DNA from: Leptolyngbya sp. BC1307
GTDB lineage: Bacteria; Cyanobacteriota; Cyanobacteriia; Phormidesmidales; Phormidesmidaceae
Assembly (NCBI RefSeq): GCF_002286735.1
Contig: NZ_NRTA01000039.1
Span: 1-38,349 of the forward strand
DNA: 38,349 bases
Direction: 5' to 3'
Below, piece after piece: positions 16,071 to 24,886 of the stretch. A program made the position numbers and the translations under genes. Each line of letters starts with the position of its first letter. Within the stretch, counting starts at the first letter, position 1. The notes beneath the pieces were generated by a model that was not told the DNA's origin, ran no database searches, and saw nothing but the letters and a program-made list of their open reading frames with translations.

Positions 16071-16964
16071 CTAGCTTAACGACATCATCACTACACCAGC
16101 AACCATAATCGCAGCCCCGAGCAGCCGCTCTCGCAGCCCCTTTTCGCCAAAGAAGAAATGGCCAAAGAGCACAGATAGCAAGGCGCTCATCCGCTTAACC
16201 GCGATTACCTGAGCTACCGGAGCCAGGGTTAGGGCAAGCATTTGAAAGGTGATGGCGATCGCATTAAATCCGCCGGTCAATAATAATAGCTGCCACTGCG
16301 CCACCAGCGGCTTCAGCCCGCGCCGTAAGACAAAGGGCACCATACCAGCCGCAATCACGGTAAATAGGGCAAAGGCCCAGCACAGCGGCGAAGAATTTAC
16401 GACGCCGATTTTGTCAAAGTTAGAGGTGATGCTCCAGATGAAGGCGACGCAGAGCATCAGGCGACTGCCGGGGTTGCGGGCCATGGCTAGTAAAGGTGAC
16501 CAGATGTTGGGAGCGGAGGGGAGGGGGAGCAGGGGAGAATTAGGAGCGGAAGAGGTAGGCGATCGCAAATTCAGCACATAGGAGCCGATGACCAGCAGCA
16601 CCACACCGGCACCGTCAGCCCAGGTCGGCCATTCCTGCACGATCAGCGGCGAAGTGGCCAGCAAAAATAGCGGCGTTAGCGTCACTAGCGGCACCGTTAG
16701 TGACAGATCTGCCAGCTTCAGCGCCCGCACATAGAGCGTAAAGGCCAAAATATTCAGACTGCCGCCAATTAGCAGCGCCACCCAAAAGCCGGGAAGCAAC
16801 GGCGGCACACCTGAGATCAGCAGCACCGGCAGCAGCAGCACGACGCCAACGGCCATAAAGCTAAAGAGCACCGAGTATTCATCCAGGCTTTTGAGGCTCT
16901 GCTTGCCTGTAGCGTCTTTGCAGGCTTCAAAAAAAGCGGTGAGAGAGGCAAAAAAGAGCCACAT
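16071..16964 (-). CDS. EamA/DMT-family membrane transporter
   Basis: A 297-residue integral membrane protein of the drug/metabolite transporter superfamily with two EamA halves, about ten hydrophobic helices in all. The first half begins MWLFFASLTAFFEACKDATG; the second ends with PVAQVIAVKRMSALLSVLFG followed by FFFGEKGLRERLLGA, the usual EamA closing motif. A Ser/Pro-rich loop (about residues 134-153) links the halves. Substrate is unknown; exporters of amino acids or small metabolites are common in the family. It lies 34 bases downstream of the ubiA-like gene on the same strand, so cotranscription is likely. Confidence 0.88.
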   Translation of the reverse strand: MWLFFASLTAFFEACKDATGKQSLKSLDEYSVLFSFMAVGVVLLLPVLLISGVPPLLPGFWVALLIGGSLNILAFTLYVRALKLADLSLTVPLVTLTPLFLLATSPLIVQEWPTWADGAGVVLLVIGSYVLNLRSPTSSAPNSPLLPLPSAPNIWSPLLAMARNPGSRLMLCVAFIWSITSNFDKIGVVNSSPLCWAFALFTVIAAGMVPFVLRRGLKPLVAQWQLLLLTGGFNAIAITFQMLALTLAPVAQVIAVKRMSALLSVLFGHFFFGEKGLRERLLGAAIMVAGVVMMSLS

Positions 16965-16998
16965 AGCGCGGGAGTATTAGATTGTAAAAATATCTGAG

Positions 16999-17886
16999 TT
17001 ACAGCACGACAGAGATGGCCATGCCAGCAAGTAGAACGAACCCAATCGTCACGTTTTGCTTAAAGATATAGCCAGCGAGCTGAGGAGACTGGTGTCGTCG
17101 GGCTAGCTGACGATATTGGCGATACCAGAGAACCGCAGCAGAAATCAGCGCCAGCCAGTAAAAAACGCCCAGTGCCATCGTTACCCCTAGCCAGGCTAGC
17201 ATCAGGGCTGTGCCCAGAAAAAATAGCCCCACTGCCTGAGGCGCGCGGCGACCAAAGAAAAGCGCACTGGAGTTGATCCCCAGCCGCCGGTCAAACTCGC
17301 GATCAGGAATGGCATAGACCGTATCAAAGCCCAACGTCCACAGCACCGTCGCCGCCCACAGCAGCCAGGTAGCAAATTCAATCGAGCTTGTGACAGCGCT
17401 CCAGCTAATGAGCACAGCAAACCCCCAGGCAATCGAGAGTACTAGCTGCGGCACCGGGAACACGCGCTTGGCCGCCGGATAGAAGACAATCACTGGCACC
17501 GCCGCCACGCATAGCCAAAAGCTCAGCGGATTCAGATAAAAAGACAGGCCCCAGGCACAGAGAAAGGCAACTAGAGCCACGCCGATACCCACTTTGATCG
17601 AAAGTGCCTTGGCAGCGAGCGGACGATTGCGAGTGCGCTGAACCTGACTGTCGATATCTCGATCCCACAGATCGTTGACCACACAGCCAGCAGCACTGGT
17701 CGCCAGCGTCCCCAGCACGATTACGCCGATTAGCGGCAGTGCAGGCAGACCTCTAGCCGCCAGAAAAATAGCCCACAGCGCAGGCACCATCAGGATCAAG
17801 CGGCCAGCAGGCTTGTCCCAGCGGAGCAGGCGGACTACAGTCATCCAGGTAGATTCGTCAGACCGAGCTTCGAGAGCAGGTTTCAT
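16999..17886 (-). CDS. ubiA: 4-hydroxybenzoate polyprenyltransferase, UbiA family (plastoquinone pathway)
   Basis: A 295-residue UbiA-type membrane prenyltransferase with about eight to nine hydrophobic helices. The two Asp-rich motifs that bind the Mg-diphosphate are NDLWDRDIDSQVQRT (from residue 71) and YAIPDREFDRRLG (from residue 191). In cyanobacteria the orthologue prenylates 4-hydroxybenzoate with a solanesyl-type chain on the way to plastoquinone-9. The start ATG at 17886 gives the normal length. Other UbiA members (chlorophyll or tocopherol pathway) differ in their Asp motifs, so the call is fairly safe. Confidence 0.92.
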   Translation of the reverse strand: MKPALEARSDESTWMTVVRLLRWDKPAGRLILMVPALWAIFLAARGLPALPLIGVIVLGTLATSAAGCVVNDLWDRDIDSQVQRTRNRPLAAKALSIKVGIGVALVAFLCAWGLSFYLNPLSFWLCVAAVPVIVFYPAAKRVFPVPQLVLSIAWGFAVLISWSAVTSSIEFATWLLWAATVLWTLGFDTVYAIPDREFDRRLGINSSALFFGRRAPQAVGLFFLGTALMLAWLGVTMALGVFYWLALISAAVLWYRQYRQLARRHQSPQLAGYIFKQNVTIGFVLLAGMAISVVL

Positions 17887-18300
17887 AGCGTTGAGGGCGT
17901 CACACGGAGGTAATCATAGGTGTAGACCGGCCCTTTTTACCTGCCAATTTATCTACAGGTCATATTTGTCCCTACTTTAAAGTCTTTTGAGGAGCCTTGA
18001 CGCTGACTAGAACGTTCGTCGGGAGTTAACTGCCTCTCTTTTGGTTTTATTTACCAAATCAGACCGCTCTGACAATTGTCAGGTAGATTTCTATTTCATG
18101 ACATGAGCCAGAATGGCGCGACCCTCGACATTTCTAAAACCCTTGCAAACGAAAGCTACTTGCCTGAAACGCTGCCGGTCAACCGCCCTCCAATTTCCTC
18201 AAAAAAGTAGAGATCAGATAGCAACCGATGACAACTTACCGCTATTTATGGTTAAAATAACCATAAGTCAGCAAAGGTTAGCGATCGCACCTCATCCTTA
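17887..18300. other. Divergent intergenic region between ubiA and the NAD operon
   Basis: These 414 bases must hold the promoters of ubiA (leftward) and pncB (rightward). The main feature is the 21-bp palindrome at 18246-18266, annotated separately. A HIP1 site overlaps 18282-18289. The open frame at 18113-18301 on the plus strand is not convincing as a gene. Confidence 0.5.
18246..18266. promoter_or_regulatory. 21-bp palindrome, probable NrtR operator
   Basis: TTATGGTTA (18246-18254) and TAACCATAA (18258-18266) are perfect complements around AAA. It lies 35 bases upstream of the first gene of the pncB-nadD-nrtR-nadE unit. NrtR repressors are known to bind palindromes of about 21 bp before NAD genes and their own operons, with ADP-ribose as anti-repressor. 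That this site is the NrtR box is inferred from position and symmetry. Confidence 0.75.
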
Positions 18301-19719
18301 ATGGTCTTTATGCAAGACAGTTCTCCCCAGATAGAAAAGACAGATGCTTTGCAGGCCAAGGCTTGGACCCCAGAATCGTGGGCAGCGGAATCACTGGCGA
18401 TCGCCCCCGAAGAATACGGCCTGCTGACAGATCTCTATCAGCTCACGATGTCGGCCTGCTATGTCGGCGAGGGGCTGCACCAAAAGCCTGCTAGCTTTGA
18501 GCTGTTTACCCGCCGTCTGCCCGAGGGCTATGGCTACCTGATTGCCATGGGGCTGGAGCAGGGGCTGGAGTATTTAGAAAATTTGAGCTTTAGCCCGGCG
18601 CAGATTTTGCAGTTACAAAAGACGGAGATTTTTGACGATGCGCCCGACCGCTTTTGGGGCTTGCTAGAAGATTTTCGTTTTGAAGGAGAGGTGTGGGCAG
18701 TGCCCGAGGGGACGGCCATCTTTGCCAATGAGCCGATGCTGCGGATAGAAGCGCCGCTATGGCAGGCCCAAATCGCCGAGACCTACTTGCTAAATGCACT
18801 GAACTACCAAACTTTGATTGCCACCCGAGCAGCACGACTGCGGCAGGCAGCAGGCCCGACCGCAAGGCTGTTTGAATTTGGCACACGGCGGGCCTTTAGC
18901 CCTCAGGGATCGCTATGGGCAGCGCGAGCGGCGATCGCCGGCGGACTCGATGCGACTTCTAATGTGCTAGCAGCGCTAAAGCTTGGCGAAAAACCGGTGG
19001 GAACGATGGCCCACGCTCTGGTGATGGCTATTTCTGCGCTAAAGGGCGGTGAAGACGATGGCTTTGAGGCATTTCATCGCTATTTTCCGGGGGCGCCGCT
19101 GCTGATTGACACCTATGACACAGTGGCCGCTGCCCAGCGACTGGCCAAAAAGGTCGCAGATGGCATGCCGCTGGGCGGGGTGCGGATAGATTCAGGGGAT
19201 TTGGTTGCAGGGTCGCAGGCGGTGCGATCGCACTTACCCGACACGCCCATTTTTGCCAGCGGCGACCTGGATGAATATGCCATTGAGTCGCTGCGCCAGC
19301 AAAACGCCTGCATTGACGGCTACGGTTTGGGCACCAAGCTGGTCACGGGTACGCCGGTTAACGGTGTGTATAAGCTAGTAGAGATTGACGGCACGCCGGT
19401 GATGAAAGAATCGAGCGGTAAGGCGACCTATCCGGGGCGCAAGCAAATTTTCCGCCGCTGTGAAAAGGGTCAGGTGGTGGGCGATCGCCTGGCCCTCACG
19501 ATAGAAGCAGCCCTGCCAGGCGAGGTGCCGCTGCTACAGCGGGTGATGCATCAGGGGGCGCGGATGATCCCACCCGAACGCCTGAGCCAGATTGCCGAAC
19601 GTACCGCCGCTACCGTTGCGGCCCTGCCGTCCTCCGTGCGCCGCCTGCAAGATCCGCAGCCTCTACCCGTTGAGATTTCCCATGGCTTAGAGCAGCTGAC
19701 TGAGCACACTCGCCTTTAA
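18301..19719 (+). CDS. pncB: Nicotinate phosphoribosyltransferase
   Basis: A 472-residue nicotinate phosphoribosyltransferase, converting nicotinate and PRPP to nicotinate mononucleotide in NAD salvage. Motifs: LLTDLYQLTMSACYV near residue 40, FELFTRRLPEGYGYL, NYQTLIATRAARLR, FEFGTRRAFSPQGS (active-site region), and in the phosphate-binding barrel GVRIDSGDLVAGSQAVR, IFASGDLDEY and DGYGLGTKLVTG. Two starts are possible, ATG 18301 and ATG 18310; neither has a strong ribosome-binding site. It heads the NAD operon, behind the presumed NrtR operator. Confidence 0.95.
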   Translation: MVFMQDSSPQIEKTDALQAKAWTPESWAAESLAIAPEEYGLLTDLYQLTMSACYVGEGLHQKPASFELFTRRLPEGYGYLIAMGLEQGLEYLENLSFSPAQILQLQKTEIFDDAPDRFWGLLEDFRFEGEVWAVPEGTAIFANEPMLRIEAPLWQAQIAETYLLNALNYQTLIATRAARLRQAAGPTARLFEFGTRRAFSPQGSLWAARAAIAGGLDATSNVLAALKLGEKPVGTMAHALVMAISALKGGEDDGFEAFHRYFPGAPLLIDTYDTVAAAQRLAKKVADGMPLGGVRIDSGDLVAGSQAVRSHLPDTPIFASGDLDEYAIESLRQQNACIDGYGLGTKLVTGTPVNGVYKLVEIDGTPVMKESSGKATYPGRKQIFRRCEKGQVVGDRLALTIEAALPGEVPLLQRVMHQGARMIPPERLSQIAERTAATVAALPSSVRRLQDPQPLPVEISHGLEQLTEHTRL

Positions 19720-19830
19720 CGCTTCCTTTGCCTTTTCTGGCCTTTTCTGGCCTTTGCCCCGCCTTAAAGACGTTTCTCTTTTTGACTTGCCATGCTAACG
19801 ACACCCTGGAGAGAGCCTCAGAGAAAAGCC

Positions 19831-20433
19831 ATGAGGGTTGCCCTGTTTGGCACCAGCGCCGATCCGCCGCATATGGGTCATCAGAGCATTTTGACCTGGC
19901 TCTCTCAGGAGTTTGACCAGGTGGCAGTCTGGGCATCTGAAAACCCCTATAAGCAAGATCAGTCACCGCTAAGCGATCGCGCTGAAATGCTGCGACGGCT
20001 AATTGACACACTGCCAGGCGGCAAAGTAGGACTGTATCAGCACTTAAGCGATCGCTACAGCATTCACTCGATTGCCCGGGCCCGGCAGATCTGGCCGAGA
20101 GCGCAGCTAACGCTGGTCGTAGGCGCTGACTTAGTGGCCCAACTGCCCAAGTGGTACCAGGCTGAAGAGATTTTTGCCCAAGTCAAAATTCTAGTGTTTC
20201 CCCGACCTGGTTACCCGGTACAGGGGCCAGCGATCGCCACCTTACGGCAGCAGGCGAAGGTGACGATCGCCCAGCCACCCAATCAGTACGACATTGCTTC
20301 CAGCAGCTACCGCCAAACTGAATGCAGCCGGGTACCCGACGACTTGCCGCCTGTCATCCGCGACTATATTACCGAGCACAACCTCTACCCATGTCTTCAA
20401 ACACCCCCAGCCAGAATATCGACGCGCCGGTAA
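19831..20433 (+). CDS. nadD: Nicotinate-nucleotide adenylyltransferase
   Basis: A 200-residue nucleotidyltransferase that adenylates nicotinate mononucleotide to deamido-NAD. The N-terminal ALFGTSADPPHMGH carries the (H/P)xGH catalytic motif, and the C-terminal IASSSYRQ corresponds to the ISSTxIR motif (the Arg position is replaced by Tyr-Arg). ATG 19831 is preferred because the family begins directly with this strand; an ATG at 19792 would add 13 residues. The last 43 bases overlap the start of nrtR in another frame, which indicates coupled translation. Confidence 0.88.
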   Translation: MRVALFGTSADPPHMGHQSILTWLSQEFDQVAVWASENPYKQDQSPLSDRAEMLRRLIDTLPGGKVGLYQHLSDRYSIHSIARARQIWPRAQLTLVVGADLVAQLPKWYQAEEIFAQVKILVFPRPGYPVQGPAIATLRQQAKVTIAQPPNQYDIASSSYRQTECSRVPDDLPPVIRDYITEHNLYPCLQTPPARISTRR

Positions 20434-21200
20434 AGCCAGTGGCTGCTCAGACTGCAAAACTGGCCAAACTTAGCAGCCAGCAGCCGCCGCTTGAACTAGG
20501 CGAACTCGCGGACTTCAAAGTCGGGGTAGATACCGTCATTTTTTCAGTCGATACCGAGCAAAACCGGCTGCTGGCACTGGTCGTCATGCGGCACGAACCG
20601 CCCTACAGCGGCTACTGGAGTCTGCCAGGGACATTGGTGCGCGTAGGCGAATCGCTAGAGGCAGCGGCTGACCGGGTACTCACCGAAAAAATTCGCGTCA
20701 ACAATCTCTACTTAGAGCAGCTATTCACCTTCGGTGGTCCTAACCGCGATCCGCGCGAATCTGAAGATGCCTACAACATCCGCTATCTTTCGGTCAGCTA
20801 TTTTGCCCTGGTGCGCTTTGAAGATACCGCGCTGATTGCCGATGGGGTCAGTGGCATTGCCTGGTATCCGCTGAGCCGGGTACCCAAACTCGCCTTTGAC
20901 CACAATCAAATTCTCACCTATGGCTATCAGCGGCTGCGTAACAAGCTCGAATACAGCCCGGTCGCTTTTGACGTATTGCCCGAAACCTTTACCCTCAGCG
21001 ATGTCTATCAGCTCTACGCCACCGTACTCGGAGAAGATTTCTCTGACTATTCGAACTTTCGCACGCGGCTGTTAAAGCTCGGCATTTTGCAAGATACCAA
21101 AGTAAAAACGTCTCGCGGAGCCGGTCGGCCCGCCAGTCTGTATCGGTTTGACGCAGAAGCGTTTGAACCGCTTAAAGACAAGCCTATGGTCTTTTTGTAA
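20391..21200 (+). CDS. nrtR: NrtR-type transcriptional regulator of NAD metabolism (Nudix + wHTH)
   Basis: A 269-residue regulator with an N-terminal Nudix-fold domain (VGVDTVIFSV to about residue 170) and a C-terminal winged-helix domain (VFDVLPETFTLSDVYQLYATVLG, seen as FTLSDVYQLYATVLG, then NFRTRLLKLGIL and GAGRPASLYRFD). The Nudix box is degenerate: GESLEAAADRVLTEKIRV lacks the REUXEE glutamates needed for hydrolysis, as expected of NrtR, which uses the fold to sense ADP-ribose. ATG 20391 is chosen; the frame extends further up inside nadD without support. Its place between nadD and nadE indicates local control of NAD synthesis. Confidence 0.9.
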   Translation: MSSNTPSQNIDAPVKPVAAQTAKLAKLSSQQPPLELGELADFKVGVDTVIFSVDTEQNRLLALVVMRHEPPYSGYWSLPGTLVRVGESLEAAADRVLTEKIRVNNLYLEQLFTFGGPNRDPRESEDAYNIRYLSVSYFALVRFEDTALIADGVSGIAWYPLSRVPKLAFDHNQILTYGYQRLRNKLEYSPVAFDVLPETFTLSDVYQLYATVLGEDFSDYSNFRTRLLKLGILQDTKVKTSRGAGRPASLYRFDAEAFEPLKDKPMVFL

Positions 21201-21254
21201 GGTTGGACTTGTGATCAAAAGTGTGCGCTGCTCTCTTCACTACACGGTTTGTTT

Positions 21255-23003
21255 ATGAAAATTGCGATCGCTCAAATCAACCCGACCGTTGGCGACCTCA
21301 CTGGCAACGCCCAGCGCATTCTCTCAGTCGCTCAGCAAGCCGCGAATCTAGGCGCAGACCTGTTGCTGACGCCAGAACTTTCTCTCTGCGGCTATCCTCC
21401 GCGAGATTTACTCATGCGGCCCAGCTTTATTCAACAGATGAAGCAACAAATAGAGGCGCTCGCTAAAGCGTTACCCGCCGGGCTGACAGCGCTGGTTGGG
21501 CTAGCCGAAGACAACAGTGCCGCTGCTGCTAAAGGAGAAAAACCCATATTTAATAGCATGGCTCTTTTACAGGGAGGACAGGTCGCAAAAGTCTTTCATA
21601 AGCGCCTACTGCCTACTTACGACGTATTTGATGAAGATCGCTATTTTGAGTCGGGTACGGAGGCCAATATTTTTACATACGAGACGGCGGAAGAATCTGT
21701 ACGAATCGGCGTCACTATCTGCGAAGACCTGTGGAACAGCGAATCTTTTTGGGGCAGACGTGCCTATCCTGTTGACCCCATTCAGGCGCTAGTAGGTGAG
21801 GGGGTCGATTTAGTCGTTAATCTCTCAGCTTCGCCCTTTACCTGCGGCAAACAAACGCTCAGAGAAAACATGATTGCTCATGCTGCTAAGCAAAATCGCT
21901 GCCCAATCGTCTATGTTAATCAGATCGGCGGCAACGACGATTTGATCTTTGATGGGCAAAGCGTCAGCTTCAACCGGCAAGGTGAAGTGGTTAGCCGGGC
22001 AGCGGCTTTTACCGATGACCTGCAACTTGTGGAATTCGACGCGATCGCTCAAGATTTGCAACCCGGAGAGATTAAAGCAACGCTCCCATCAGCCGACGCC
22101 GAAATCTGGGAAGCGCTGGTGCTTGGGGTGAAAGACTACGCGCGCAAATGTGGCTTTAGCAAAGCGGTGATTGGCCTCAGCGGTGGGGTAGATTCGGCTT
22201 TGGTAAGTGCGATCGCCGCCGCCGCCCTCGGGCCCCAAAACGTATTAGGAATCCTAATGCCCTCTCCCTACAGCTCAGAGCATTCCATCAGCGACGCTCA
22301 GCAGCTGGCCCGCAGCCTGAACATCACCACTCAAACACTGTCCATCGGTTCACTGATGACCAGCTACGACGCTGCGCTAGGTGAAATGTTTACCGGAACA
22401 GAAAGCGGCGTCACCGAAGAGAACTTACAGTCTCGCATTCGCGGAAATTTACTCATGGCCGTCTCCAACAAGTTTGGTCACCTGCTGCTCACCACCGGCA
22501 ACAAATCGGAAGTAGCCGTGGGCTATTGCACCCTCTATGGCGACATGAATGGCGGCTTAGCCGTGATTGCCGATGTCCCGAAAACGCGCGTTTATTCGCT
22601 CTGCCGCTGGCTCAACCGCAGCTCAGAAGTTATCCCTAACAACATCATCACAAAGCCCCCCAGCGCCGAACTCAAGCCCGATCAGACCGATCAAGATGCG
22701 CTACCAGACTATGACACACTCGACGATATTTTAGAGCGCCTGGTGCAAAAGCAGCAGTCTGCCGACGACATTGTCGCCGCCGGTCACTCAGCCGCCGTTG
22801 TAGAAAAAGTGATTGGGCTCGTCACCCGAGCAGAATTTAAGCGGCGGCAATCTGCACCCGTGCTCAAAGTGACTGATCGCGCCTTTGGCATGGGCTGGCG
22901 CATGCCGATCGCCAGTCGCTGGTCACTGGCCATCTCTAAGCCAGCCTCTGAAACTCAACCTGCGCTTTTAGCAACCGATCAAACGTTGATGACATCTGCG
23001 TGA
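21255..23003 (+). CDS. nadE: Glutamine-dependent NAD+ synthetase
   Basis: A 582-residue two-domain enzyme making NAD from deamido-NAD, ATP and glutamine. The N-terminal nitrilase-type amidase has the Glu-Lys-Cys triad context: TPELSLCGYPPRDL (Glu), FHKRLLPTYDVFDEDRYF (Lys) and GVTICEDLWN (Cys). The C-terminal synthetase has the P-loop-like IGLSGGVDSALVSAIAA near residue 310 and LLTTGNKSEVAVGYCTLYGDMNGG. ATG 21255 is chosen over a TTG two codons upstream. It closes the NAD operon 54 bases after nrtR. Confidence 0.97.
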   Translation: MKIAIAQINPTVGDLTGNAQRILSVAQQAANLGADLLLTPELSLCGYPPRDLLMRPSFIQQMKQQIEALAKALPAGLTALVGLAEDNSAAAAKGEKPIFNSMALLQGGQVAKVFHKRLLPTYDVFDEDRYFESGTEANIFTYETAEESVRIGVTICEDLWNSESFWGRRAYPVDPIQALVGEGVDLVVNLSASPFTCGKQTLRENMIAHAAKQNRCPIVYVNQIGGNDDLIFDGQSVSFNRQGEVVSRAAAFTDDLQLVEFDAIAQDLQPGEIKATLPSADAEIWEALVLGVKDYARKCGFSKAVIGLSGGVDSALVSAIAAAALGPQNVLGILMPSPYSSEHSISDAQQLARSLNITTQTLSIGSLMTSYDAALGEMFTGTESGVTEENLQSRIRGNLLMAVSNKFGHLLLTTGNKSEVAVGYCTLYGDMNGGLAVIADVPKTRVYSLCRWLNRSSEVIPNNIITKPPSAELKPDQTDQDALPDYDTLDDILERLVQKQQSADDIVAAGHSAAVVEKVIGLVTRAEFKRRQSAPVLKVTDRAFGMGWRMPIASRWSLAISKPASETQPALLATDQTLMTSA

Positions 23004-23022
23004 ACAGTCAGTTCGCCGCCTC

Positions 23023-23922
23023 TCAGTCCCAGTTTTCGCGGCGCAGCAAAGGGTTGATAAATTCGTTTAAGCCTTCGCCAATGAGAGAGAGACCGGTCAC
23101 CATAAAAGTAATGGCGAGTCCGGGAAAGAGAGCCGTCCACCAGATGCCAGTGGGCAGCGCATCTAGAGCCTGACGCAGAGAGTCACCCCATTCTGGTGTA
23201 GATTCGGGTAGCCCTAAGCCCAAAAAGCCCAAGCCCCCCAGAATCAGCACAGCGTCGGCAGCATTGAGCGTGAACAGCACAGGCACGCTCTGCACCACAT
23301 TTAGAAACAGGTAGCGGGAGAGCACCGCCCAGGTAGATGCGCCCATCGACTGCGCGGCTTCTATAAACAGCTCGGTTTTAACGCTAACCGTATGGTTGCG
23401 AACCACCCGGTAATATTGCGGCACATAGGCAATCGAAAGTGCCACCGCCGCATTCACCACGCCCCGCCCCACGACAAACGCCAGCGTTACTGACAGCAGC
23501 AGCCCCGGCAGCGTATAGATCGTATCCATAAAAAACAGCAGCGCCCGGTCGATTTTGCCGCCCCGGTAACCGCTAAACATGCCTAAAGGCACGCCGATGA
23601 CCACGCTCATGGCTGTTGCCAGCAGCACTACCTGCCAGGCCGCCCGCGCCCCGTACAGCGTTCGCGCAAAAATGTCATAGCCCTGACGACTCGTGCCAAA
23701 CCAGTGCGCCGCAGAGGGTGGCTCATGAATCGGGTTAGCCAGACCAGCGGTGGGATCTTGAATCCAGCCCCAGCTCTGCATAAGCGGTGCAAACAAGGCG
23801 GCGAGTACAAACACCAGCGTAATCGCGATACCGATATACATCAGGGCGACGGAAATGGTCAGGGGCCGAGAGTTGCTACGCCACAATCCACTTAAGAAGC
23901 TGCGCTGTGTTTCTGGAGCCAT
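23023..23922 (-). CDS. ABC transporter permease, DppC/OppC type
   Basis: A 299-residue permease of the dipeptide/oligopeptide/nickel importer class. It has an N-terminal OppC-N segment (SRPLTISVALMYIGIAITLVFVL), the typical HWFGTSRQGYDIFARTLYGAR stretch (parts: HWFGTSRQGYDIFARTL), about six transmembrane helices, and the EAA loop EAAQSMGASTWAVLSRYLFLN that contacts the ATPase. It ends with GEGLNEFINPLLRR, common in DppC. The partner permease, binding protein and ATPases are not in the window; in cyanobacteria such genes are often dispersed. It converges with nadE, with 19 bases between the stops. Confidence 0.92.
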   Translation of the reverse strand: MAPETQRSFLSGLWRSNSRPLTISVALMYIGIAITLVFVLAALFAPLMQSWGWIQDPTAGLANPIHEPPSAAHWFGTSRQGYDIFARTLYGARAAWQVVLLATAMSVVIGVPLGMFSGYRGGKIDRALLFFMDTIYTLPGLLLSVTLAFVVGRGVVNAAVALSIAYVPQYYRVVRNHTVSVKTELFIEAAQSMGASTWAVLSRYLFLNVVQSVPVLFTLNAADAVLILGGLGFLGLGLPESTPEWGDSLRQALDALPTGIWWTALFPGLAITFMVTGLSLIGEGLNEFINPLLRRENWD

Positions 23923-24232
23923 GAGTGCGATCGCTTGTAAAAGTCGGCTCCCATTGTCTCAGGAATCAGCCGCCTCGCAAACTTTTGTAGAGTTAGAACG
24001 ATAAACGATGAAGGGGTGTACTGAACCAAGGCTGGATGAGCCGAGAAGTGCTGTACGCCTTTAAACTCATCCTTCTGCATTCCGCCTTCTGCCCTTTCTT
24101 CAGTTTCCGTCCCCTTGTATCGCTGTACTTGCAATTGCAGCACCCGCCGATACGACACCCTCCCCTCAAAAAGCAGTCCTCGTAGGGACTGAAAGCCTTA
24201 CGGGGAATGCGCAACCATCGATTTACTTGAAA
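23923..24232. other. Intergenic region next to the island boundary
   Basis: No gene is supported. The plus strand contains a pyrimidine-rich low-complexity run around 24058-24106 (TTCTGCATTCCGCCTTCTGC type), common between cyanobacterial genes. A short hairpin, AGTCCTCGTAGGGACT, at about 24174-24189 resembles half of a CRISPR repeat but is single-copy. Confidence 0.4.
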
Positions 24233-24280
24233 AGCTGGTGACAAGACTCGAACTTGCGACCGGCTGATTACAAATTAGTT
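24233..24280 (-). tRNA. 3' half of a tRNA-Thr(UGU), remnant and candidate att site
   Basis: Read on the minus strand, the segment gives an anticodon loop TTTGTAA (anticodon TGT, Thr), TCAGC, a variable loop, a complete T-arm (GCAAG-TTCGAGT-CTTGT) and the 3' acceptor strand CACCAGCT. The D-arm and 5' acceptor strand are absent, and the anticodon stem 5' strand is mispaired. It is not a functional tRNA. Such 3' halves mark the far end of elements integrated at a tRNA 3' end. Given its orientation, native DNA lies to the left and the element to the right, where the HNH and BREX-like genes are. Confidence 0.75.
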
Positions 24281-24463
24281 AGTCTGGTCTTCTGAAACTA
24301 CTGATGTACAGTCAATCCAGCGCTTTTAACTTTTCGATTTTTATTCTTTACCCCAAACTGTACCCCAAAACATAACTTAACAGTTCTAGTCCGCAAATTT
24401 ATAGATGGTCGTAACCCAGTGCCTTCGATGCCATAATGTGTTTGTAGATATAGCTTGAAAGCA

Positions 24464-24865
24464 ATGGCTGAAACAGTTTCACTACAGCTACCTGAAAGAC
24501 TACACCAGCGATTAGTCAATACTGCTCAAGCGACAGGGCGGCCTTTGGAAGCGGTGATTCTACATGCGATCGCAGTCGGTAGTCCACCAGAGTGGGACGA
24601 TGTACCGGCAGAATATCAATCAGACCTTGCTGCCCTAGACCGTTTAGAAGATGAAGCCTTATGGAAAATTGCTCGTGCTCAAAAATCGCAGGATGAGATG
24701 GCGCGGTATGACGAACTATTAGACAAAAATCAATCGCCCAGTCTGGCAGAGGTTGAGCAGTTAGAATTGCTTCGCCTACGTCAAGATGCTGAGAAGTTTA
24801 TGCTATGTAAGGCTCATGCCGCTGCTATCTTGAAGTGGCGGGGGCATCAGGTATCTGCTGCCTAG
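24464..24865 (+). CDS. Conserved cyanobacterial protein paired with an HNH nuclease
   Basis: A 133-residue protein. The N-terminus (VSLQLPERLHQRLVNTAQATG then LEAVILHAIAVGSPP) looks like a ribbon-helix-helix-type DNA-binding start, followed by a charged helical region (SDLAALDRLEDEALWKIARAQ) and ending with KAHAAAILKWRGH. Proteins of this form are found in cyanobacteria directly before a small HNH endonuclease gene, as here (21 bases apart), which suggests an antitoxin-like or regulatory role. No function is established. ATG 24464 is preferred to the TTG at 24455. Confidence 0.75.
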   Translation: MAETVSLQLPERLHQRLVNTAQATGRPLEAVILHAIAVGSPPEWDDVPAEYQSDLAALDRLEDEALWKIARAQKSQDEMARYDELLDKNQSPSLAEVEQLELLRLRQDAEKFMLCKAHAAAILKWRGHQVSAA

Positions 24866-24886
24866 TCATGCCTGGGCCTGATAAAT

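Noticed and set aside
24172-24195. CRISPR-repeat-like sequence CAGTCCTCGTAGGGACTGAAAG
   Set aside because: Only one copy is present, with no spacer-repeat periodicity and no cas genes; treated as a chance hairpin or a lone remnant.
24298-24519. 73-codon minus-strand frame next to the tRNA remnant, considered as an integrase tail
   Set aside because: No integrase motif (Arg-His-Arg-Tyr context) is visible; probably non-coding DNA at the island end.
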